Part shown: positions 59,218 to 64,000 of the stretch, piece by piece
Layout: every line of letters starts with the position of its first letter
How positions within the stretch are numbered: position 1 is the stretch's first letter
DNA from: an uncultured Lachnospiraceae bacterium
Lineage (GTDB): Bacteria; Bacillota; Clostridia; Lachnospirales; Lachnospiraceae
Reading direction: 5' to 3'
NCBI GenBank assembly: GCA_947564645.1
Contig: CANOCU010000012.1
Location: 1 to 64,000, forward strand
DNA: 64,000 nt
Made by a program: the position numbers and the translations under genes
The notes under the pieces: generated by a model
Told to the model about the DNA's origin: nothing
Databases searched by the model: none
What the model saw: the letters and a program-made list of their open reading frames with translations, nothing else

Positions 59218-60141
59218 TTATTCTTCGTCCTCGCGCTGCTCTCCGCTCACAACGCGCTTCAGCTCTTCTAAAACATTCCTGAACTTCTCAGATGCCATTG
59301 TCGGATTGTTGCGGATCATATTCCGTTTATAGAATCCCAACATCTCCTTATATCCCTTCTGGGTATCAATATAATGACTGAATCTGCCGCGAAGTTCTGC
59401 AATCTCCTCCCTGATCCCGTCTCCGTATGCGGAAGGCATACTCTGTATGTTCTCTTTCAGGCTTGCAAACCGCTGTTTTACCCCAAAGCTTAATTCTGCC
59501 AGACTCAGTTCACTCTCCTGTCTGCGCTGCTCCTTCTCCGCATTGCTAAAAGCAATGATCACATCCAGACGGCGCTGTAGACGCTCGACCTCCTCTTTCA
59601 GCTTCTGCATCTTCACCAACAGATCCCGCAGCTCGATCGCCGCCTTAAAGGATAACGTAAAATCGACTACAATATAAACTGTCAATAGCATTGTCACCGG
59701 AAAAAGCACAGTTCCCGGTATCGCCATCACGAACTGCTCCACCGGCCTGTGCACAACTCTCGTCATCAGGATCGTCAGAAAGCCCCAGGCAATGGAAGAA
59801 CTCAGGCAGATATGGCCCTGAAACTGAAAGCGCTGATTCGAATAATCCCAATACCGGACTTTAAACAACGCTTCCATAGTAACACCCGTTATATATTCCA
59901 GAGCCGTCGCCCCGACCACTCCTGCCAGATAAGTCAGTATAACATTATCCTGAAAGGGCATGGAAACGATCAGCATCATGATCGCCCCACTGCCATACAA
60001 TGGCAGAAACGGCCCCCTCATAAATCCTCTGTTGACAAGCTTGCGTGCTTTAAGGGACACATAAGCCGACTCAAAACACCAACCGCAAAAACAGTAAAAA
60101 TAAAAGAAAAACAACCATTGAAATGCTTTATACTGAATCAT
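59218..60141 (-). CDS. CmpB-like membrane protein (putative ABC transporter permease type IV)
   Basis: 307 aa. Five or six membrane helices in the first 175 residues, starting with FFFYFYCFCGWCFESAYVSL and the family block GFMRGPFLPLYGSGAIMML. The C-terminal 130 residues form a long coiled coil (KMQKLKEEVERLQRRLDVII) and an acidic tail. The PF06541-like family has no proven function. Located 6 bp after the ylmH stop, so probably co-transcribed. Confidence 0.85.
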   Translation of the reverse strand: MIQYKAFQWLFFFYFYCFCGWCFESAYVSLKARKLVNRGFMRGPFLPLYGSGAIMMLIVSMPFQDNVILTYLAGVVGATALEYITGVTMEALFKVRYWDYSNQRFQFQGHICLSSSIAWGFLTILMTRVVHRPVEQFVMAIPGTVLFPVTMLLTVYIVVDFTLSFKAAIELRDLLVKMQKLKEEVERLQRRLDVIIAFSNAEKEQRRQESELSLAELSFGVKQRFASLKENIQSMPSAYGDGIREEIAELRGRFSHYIDTQKGYKEMLGFYKRNMIRNNPTMASEKFRNVLEELKRVVSGEQREDEE

Positions 60142-60147
60142 AAAACC

Positions 60148-60927
60148 TTATTTTCCCTTCGTTCCTCCTGCAGTTACTAAAGCGGCAACACGCATCTTCC
60201 CTTTTCTGGTCGCTCCCTGCACGCCTACGTAAACAAATCGTCCGAATCCCCTTGCCGTGACCTTATCGCCTTCTTTCAGACTGTAACTGTTATTCTCTGT
60301 CAGTCTGCCGTTCACATAGACCCTGCACGCCCGAAACAGATCCATGCTCTGACTCCTGGAGAGATGATAGATCCTGGACAGAACCGCATCAATTCTGGCA
60401 GAAGACACCGACAGCGAAATCTCCTCCTGCACGGGCGCACTCAGCTCCCCTGCCTCCGCCTCCACACATCTCACCTGCGTATGCCTTACCTGTCTCAACT
60501 GCTCTGTCAAATACGGCGCTATGCTCTCCTGACAAAACAGAAGCGCAGACTGCTCCTCCACAAAGAAATCGCCAACAGTGCTGCGGTCAATTCCGAGATT
60601 CATGACTGCCCCCAGAAAATCCCGGTGTGTGAGGCTTTCTGCGAATTTCGGGCTAAGCGGTTCTATCTTAAGGCTCCGGATCGGAAAAGCCTCCTCATAT
60701 CCCAGATACTCCTTTCGCCCAAACCGTATCATCACACGCTCACAAAGAGGACTTCCACCTTCCATGGTGAATCCGGCATAGGCCACTTCCCCCTGCACCT
60801 CATAGAAAGCCTGCTGCTCCGACATTCCCAGAAAAGGCGTAAACGTATAGACTCCATGATCATAAGAACGCTGCGCCAACTCCAACAATCTCTTTTTCAA
60901 CTGCTGCAGCTCCCGCTCCTCTACCAT
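60148..60927 (-). CDS. ylmH: YlmH-type S4-domain RNA-binding protein
   Basis: 259 aa. Central YlmH domain (GGSPLCERVMIRFGRKEYLGYEEAFPIRSLKIEP in blocks, HRDFLGAVMNLGIDRSTVGDF) and a C-terminal S4 domain (RIDAVLSRIYHLSRSQSMDLFRACRVYVNG). YlmH helps ribosome quality control or stalled-tRNA rescue in Firmicutes. Usually in the sepF/divIVA cluster; here it is outside that setting. Confidence 0.93.
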   Translation of the reverse strand: MVEERELQQLKKRLLELAQRSYDHGVYTFTPFLGMSEQQAFYEVQGEVAYAGFTMEGGSPLCERVMIRFGRKEYLGYEEAFPIRSLKIEPLSPKFAESLTHRDFLGAVMNLGIDRSTVGDFFVEEQSALLFCQESIAPYLTEQLRQVRHTQVRCVEAEAGELSAPVQEEISLSVSSARIDAVLSRIYHLSRSQSMDLFRACRVYVNGRLTENNSYSLKEGDKVTARGFGRFVYVGVQGATRKGKMRVAALVTAGGTKGK

Positions 60928-60953
60928 CTTCCGCTCCCCTTCGCTTCTTTCTT

Positions 60954-61883
60954 CTAAACAAAACTGATGATCTCTTCTCTGGGCGCTTTCGTCTGCTCAA
61001 CACTGACTGCATGGAGCACCGGCCCTTCGCCCTGGTAATCTGCGAAATACTCTCTGGCAACTTCTGCCGTTACCTTCACCCATTGCTTCTCCTGCAAACT
61101 GTCGGTTTTCTCATATTCGCACGCAAATCCCAGGAAAGCCATATCTTCCGCACAGCAGGTCATAGCCATACGCCCCGGCACAAAATATCCTTTCGGGAAA
61201 GCCTGCGGTTTTAACACCATGGCCACAAACTGAACCTGCTTCCCCTCGTAGCGCTCCAAATGATCCAGAGAATCCAGATACCAAATACCATATCCCTCGT
61301 TGTCAAGTTTAATAACAGGCGCTTTCAGATCATATGGCAGATCATCCTCCATAATTTCGTTGATCTCACCATTCGAATCCTCAAAAATGATCTCCGCCTT
61401 GGGATTGATCGCCTTCACATTTCTCTTATAGCTGCTTAAGTCCGTAACACCGTCACAGCGGTTAAAGATGATCATCTCTGATTTCCGGATCTGCTCCGCC
61501 AGCAGCGACTTCATGTTGGTAAAATACATCGGAAACGTAGATGCATCAATGGTCGTGATCTGCTGCTCGATCTTCCAGTGCCACGGAAGCTTCATCTCCT
61601 TATAATTCCACATACCGTTATATTCCACAATGATCCGCTCCGGCTTGTGCTTCTTCTCCAGTTCGATCAGTCTGGAACTGTTAAACTCTTCCTCATCCTC
61701 TATCAGTTCCAGTTCCGTACGGCTTAATCTAAGCAGCTTCTCATCATATTCGTTCTCGCCTTCCTCACACAGAATGAGCAGGGTCTTCCCCCGTACCTGA
61801 AAATAGGGCTGCGCCAATGTATATGTGATAAATTCCGTCTTCCCGCTTTCCAGAAACCCATTGATCATATAGACCGGTTTCAT
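60954..61883 (-). CDS. CobW-type G3E GTPase without His-rich loop
   Basis: 309 aa. P-loop GFLESGKTEF, switch area and the specificity motif NRCDGVTD, and a C-terminal CobW_C-like part (VQFVAMVLKPQAFPKGYFVPGR). The CxCC zinc motif of COG0523 proteins is absent. It starts 43 bp after the canonical CobW gene; such pairs are common in clostridia and may handle a metal or a corrinoid/thiolate protein. Start at ATG 61883 (MKPVYMINGFL). Confidence 0.88.
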   Translation of the reverse strand: MKPVYMINGFLESGKTEFITYTLAQPYFQVRGKTLLILCEEGENEYDEKLLRLSRTELELIEDEEEFNSSRLIELEKKHKPERIIVEYNGMWNYKEMKLPWHWKIEQQITTIDASTFPMYFTNMKSLLAEQIRKSEMIIFNRCDGVTDLSSYKRNVKAINPKAEIIFEDSNGEINEIMEDDLPYDLKAPVIKLDNEGYGIWYLDSLDHLERYEGKQVQFVAMVLKPQAFPKGYFVPGRMAMTCCAEDMAFLGFACEYEKTDSLQEKQWVKVTAEVAREYFADYQGEGPVLHAVSVEQTKAPREEIISFV

Positions 61884-61926
61884 TACTACATCCACACCTT
61901 TCCTGTTATCTATCGCAGATCTGACT

Positions 61927-62916
61927 CTATACTGCAAAAAGCTCCTTCAGCTTCTCTTCTTTTAAATGAGACCCGATCACACAGAACTTCCCCGTCACAT
62001 CAGGCTTCCCGCTTCTGATATTGCTCTCCTCCGGCACATAATCAAAATAGATCCAACCGCCGTCGGAAGAAGGCACCATGCCCTTTGCTCTAAGGACCAT
62101 CCCGTAACGCTCCTCCTGATCAAGCTCCGACAGGATCGATGTGATCTTCTCCCTGCTGTAAACGGCAGGCGTCTCCAGTCCCCAGGAAGTAAAGATCTCA
62201 TCCGCATGATGGTGATGATGATGATGCTCATGCTCACAGCACTCTTCATCATGATGGTGATGATGTTCATGTTCCTCATGATGTGACATAACTTCCTGCA
62301 TCAATTCTGCCTCTAGGTCCCTGGCTCCCTCGATCGTTTCCAGAATATCCTTCCCCTCCAGAGCATCCCAGGGAGTCGTGATCACCGTTGCCCTGACATT
62401 ATGTTCCCGTATCATCTCCACACAGGCTGCCAGCTTCTCTTCACTCAGCTTATCCGTCCGGCTCAGGACAACAGTTCCGGCATGTTCGATCTGATTCGCA
62501 AAAAACTCGCCGAAATTCTTCAGGTACATCTTGCACTTACACGCATCCACCACTGCTACCGCACTGTTTAACTCCACTTCTCTGTCAGCCATGGCCTCCT
62601 GCACCGCCCTCATGACGTCGGACAGCTTGCCTACACCCGACGGCTCGATCAAAATGCGCTCCGGCGCATAAGTATCCAGTACCTCCCGCAGGGAAGCCCC
62701 GAAATCGCCTACCAGGGAACAGCAGATACAACCGGAATTCATCTCCTTGATCTCAATACCTGCTTCTTTCAGAAACCCGCCGTCAATCCCTATTTCCCCA
62801 AACTCATTCTCAATCAGCACCACCTTGGAATCGGAAAGCACCTCCTGCAGAAGCTTCCTGATCAGCGTTGTCTTGCCGGCTCCGAGAAACCCGGAGACGA
62901 TATCAATTTTTGTCAT
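61927..62916 (-). CDS. CobW/COG0523 metal-chaperone GTPase with His-rich loop
   Basis: 329 aa. P-loop GFLGAGKTT, metal motif SGCICCSLVGD (CxCC), GTPase G4 LSRTDKL. Between about 215 and 245 there is a His-rich loop (HHEEHEHHHHHDEEC and EHEHHHHHHHADE), probably a zinc or other metal reservoir. The C-terminal CobW_C domain follows. COG0523 members deliver metals under limitation. Start at ATG 62916 after AAGGTG; a GTG at 62928 is the alternative. Confidence 0.94.
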   Translation of the reverse strand: MTKIDIVSGFLGAGKTTLIRKLLQEVLSDSKVVLIENEFGEIGIDGGFLKEAGIEIKEMNSGCICCSLVGDFGASLREVLDTYAPERILIEPSGVGKLSDVMRAVQEAMADREVELNSAVAVVDACKCKMYLKNFGEFFANQIEHAGTVVLSRTDKLSEEKLAACVEMIREHNVRATVITTPWDALEGKDILETIEGARDLEAELMQEVMSHHEEHEHHHHHDEECCEHEHHHHHHHADEIFTSWGLETPAVYSREKITSILSELDQEERYGMVLRAKGMVPSSDGGWIYFDYVPEESNIRSGKPDVTGKFCVIGSHLKEEKLKELFAV

Positions 62917-62982
62917 AATAAACCGCACCTTGCTTTCTTAAAATAATGTCTGCCATACAATCTGCTTCAAACTAACCCCATG

Positions 62983-62999
62983 ATTCCGCTTTGCGGAAT
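62983..62999. repeat. Small palindromic hairpin
   Basis: ATTCCGC-TTT-GCGGAAT, perfect 7-bp arms, in the 150-bp gap between the CobW gene and its promoter. No T-tract on either strand; a 5' leader hairpin is the likely use. Confidence 0.5.
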
Positions 63000-63025
63000 T
63001 GGAGCTCACTACTGTCAACTTACTT

Positions 63026-63055
63026 ACTATAATACCAACATCTCTTCCGTGTCAA
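63026..63055 (-). promoter_or_regulatory. Promoter of the CobW operon
   Basis: On the minus strand TTGACA (63055-63050), 18-bp spacer, TATAGT (63031-63026). The resulting leader of about 100 nt includes the small hairpin. I see no Zur-like palindrome. Confidence 0.6.
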
Positions 63056-63068
63056 GAAATCCCTGCAT

Positions 63069-63860
63069 TCAGTCAAGATTCAGCTTCTTATCCATAGTGT
63101 ACCAGGTTACCGCATAAAAGATCACCACATAAACAAGACCGGCGATCAGGGTAACTTCCCATGGCCGTCCGTAATAATAAGTGTCCAGCTTACTGTTGAT
63201 CAGCCCAAGAAAAGCATAATAAAAGGAACCGGCCATCTGCTGCAGGAAATAGATCCCGAAATAATAGGCAAATGACATCAACAGTTTATGGTTCGCCGAT
63301 AGCTGTCCCAGGGAAAGACAGGCCGTCACCTTCAGGACTCTGGCCAGTATGGATATCACAAACGCGATCAAGGTCATGATACCGGCAAAAACAGACGGCT
63401 TGCCGCCGATTTCCCTTGTAAGCGATTCCATACTGTCGACCAGTTCCGGAATCACACCGTCATCACTGGCAAAAATAAACAATACCGACAGATAGATCAA
63501 AAAACTGCTGAGCAAAACCCAGGCCGTACTGACGGCTACCTTGGCTATGATAATATGATGCTTATCTACCGGCAGCGTATGCAGCAGATACCCCTGGTCT
63601 CCATAAGCAGACGTATAAAAACGATAAATCAAATAGATTGCCGTACCGATCATGACCACAAACATACTGCCGATATAGGTCACAAGAATCATGATCGCGC
63701 TGAAAAGAACGCCGTCATTCTCTGTGATGTCATAGTGACTTGATCTACCGATCCTGATCGTTATGCAGGCAAAGAACGTCATCACAACGATCAGCAGGTT
63801 TGCGGGCAGAAGCAGTTTCCAGGTAGACTGCCATTCATATTTCATCAACTTCCCTAACAT
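63069..63860 (-). CDS. ABC-2-type membrane permease
   Basis: 263 aa, about six membrane helices (near 18-36, 58-80, 105-128, 160-180, 195-212, 233-250). N-terminal MLGKLMKYEWQSTWKLLLPA is typical for ABC-2 permeases paired with a YtrB-like ATPase. The start overlaps the upstream ATPase gene by 7 bp. Substrate unknown. Confidence 0.9.
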   Translation of the reverse strand: MLGKLMKYEWQSTWKLLLPANLLIVVMTFFACITIRIGRSSHYDITENDGVLFSAIMILVTYIGSMFVVMIGTAIYLIYRFYTSAYGDQGYLLHTLPVDKHHIIIAKVAVSTAWVLLSSFLIYLSVLFIFASDDGVIPELVDSMESLTREIGGKPSVFAGIMTLIAFVISILARVLKVTACLSLGQLSANHKLLMSFAYYFGIYFLQQMAGSFYYAFLGLINSKLDTYYYGRPWEVTLIAGLVYVVIFYAVTWYTMDKKLNLD

Positions 63861-64000
63861 GCAAACACCTCCCTGAAAAACCGGTCTATGGACTTGCCTT
63901 CGTGACGCCTGATCTGCTCGGCGCCTGCCTGCAATATAATATTGCCATATCTGATAAATACGACCTCATCCAAAATGTTCTCCACATCGGCGATCAAATG
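63854..64000 (-). CDS. ABC transporter ATP-binding protein (C-terminal 48 residues, cut by window end)
   Basis: Only the end is inside the window. It begins with the H-loop pattern HLIADVENILDEVVFI and ends REVFAC at a TAG overlapping the permease start (ATGTTAG). The ATPase partner of the ABC-2 permease. Confidence 0.85.
   Translation of the reverse strand, partial: HLIADVENILDEVVFIRYGNIILQAGAEQIRRHEGKSIDRFFREVFAC

Noticed and set aside
62205..62285. Low-complexity CAT/GAT repeat DNA
   Set aside because: Fully explained as codons of the His-rich loop in the CobW-type protein.
63929..63955. A possible third copy of the 64-bp element (ATATTGCAGGCA)
   Set aside because: Only 12 nt match, inside the coding sequence of the ABC ATPase, with no hairpin.
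1..64000. tRNA, rRNA, riboswitch or insertion sequence
   Set aside because: Read for these on both strands; I saw no cloverleaf, rRNA-like stretch, known riboswitch core, transposase or paired terminal repeats. A covariance search could still find a small RNA.

Overview
The window looks like chromosome of a spore-forming Lachnospiraceae-type clostridium (Clostridium cluster XIVa). This rests on the complete spoIIIAA-AH operon, spoIVB, the nusB-xseA-xseB-ispA-dxs-tlyA-nadK-argR-recN block in its usual clostridial order, an HPr of the type with Lys at position 46, and several small families that I know mainly from Lachnospiraceae. The genus cannot be fixed from the sequence alone. I see no rRNA, tRNA, CRISPR array, integrase or transposase.

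Layout. (1) 1-1430: a MoxR-type AAA ATPase and the start of a CoxE-like VWA protein (cut by the window edge), with metF diverging from them behind a short coupled upstream ORF. (2) 2500-6065: a sugar-acid catabolic operon (IlvD/Edd-type dehydratase, DapA-type aldolase, FCD-GntR repressor) with a clear promoter and a 10-bp-arm palindrome immediately after the -10. (3) 6062-8218: an orphan PBECR4-type nuclease-like gene, an unknown gene and a YbaK deacylase. (4) 8461-10476: ptsH and ptsI. (5) 10676-13960: an amylosucrase-like GH13 enzyme and a LacI regulator, with a CG-centred operator at the promoter and a 48-bp tandem repeat between the genes. (6) 14108-17849: an XRE regulator, a small membrane protein, an ABC ATPase and an ABC-2 permease fused to a CPBP protease; a G10 tract sits at the regulator's ribosome site. 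(7) 18111-23356: xpaC-telA and two tandem CPBP proteases. (8) 23402-29619: accessory genes, namely an N-truncated ABC exporter, a GNAT acetyltransferase, a PD-(D/E)XK-like protein, a PadR/SEDS module and an unknown gene. (9) 29571-38848: a carbohydrate uptake locus (lipoprotein, two LplB/LplC-type permeases, YesM/YesN-type two-component system, a large glycosidase-like enzyme). (10) 39082-49727: spoIVB and the housekeeping block. (11) 49880-58247: a transglutaminase-like lipoprotein, prfC, a candidate 56-aa ORF and spoIIIAH-AA read from a sigma-E-type promoter. (12) 58345-64000: a PHP phosphoesterase, a CmpB-like membrane protein, YlmH, two CobW/G3E GTPases (one with a His-rich loop) and an ABC transporter pair cut by the window edge.

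The least explained signals are non-coding. A 64-bp hairpin element occurs twice, 56 kb apart, each time between co-directional genes, and supplies the ribosome binding site of the downstream gene; its copies differ only by transitions. A 27-bp near-palindromic motif recurs at unrelated promoters. Three 13-bp palindromes lie exactly 34 bp apart at the padR promoter. A G10 tract lies at the Shine-Dalgarno site of an XRE regulator. I found no wholly new multi-gene system that I can defend; the PadR/SEDS module, the orphan PBECR4 gene and the unknown members of the carbohydrate locus are the best protein-level leads.
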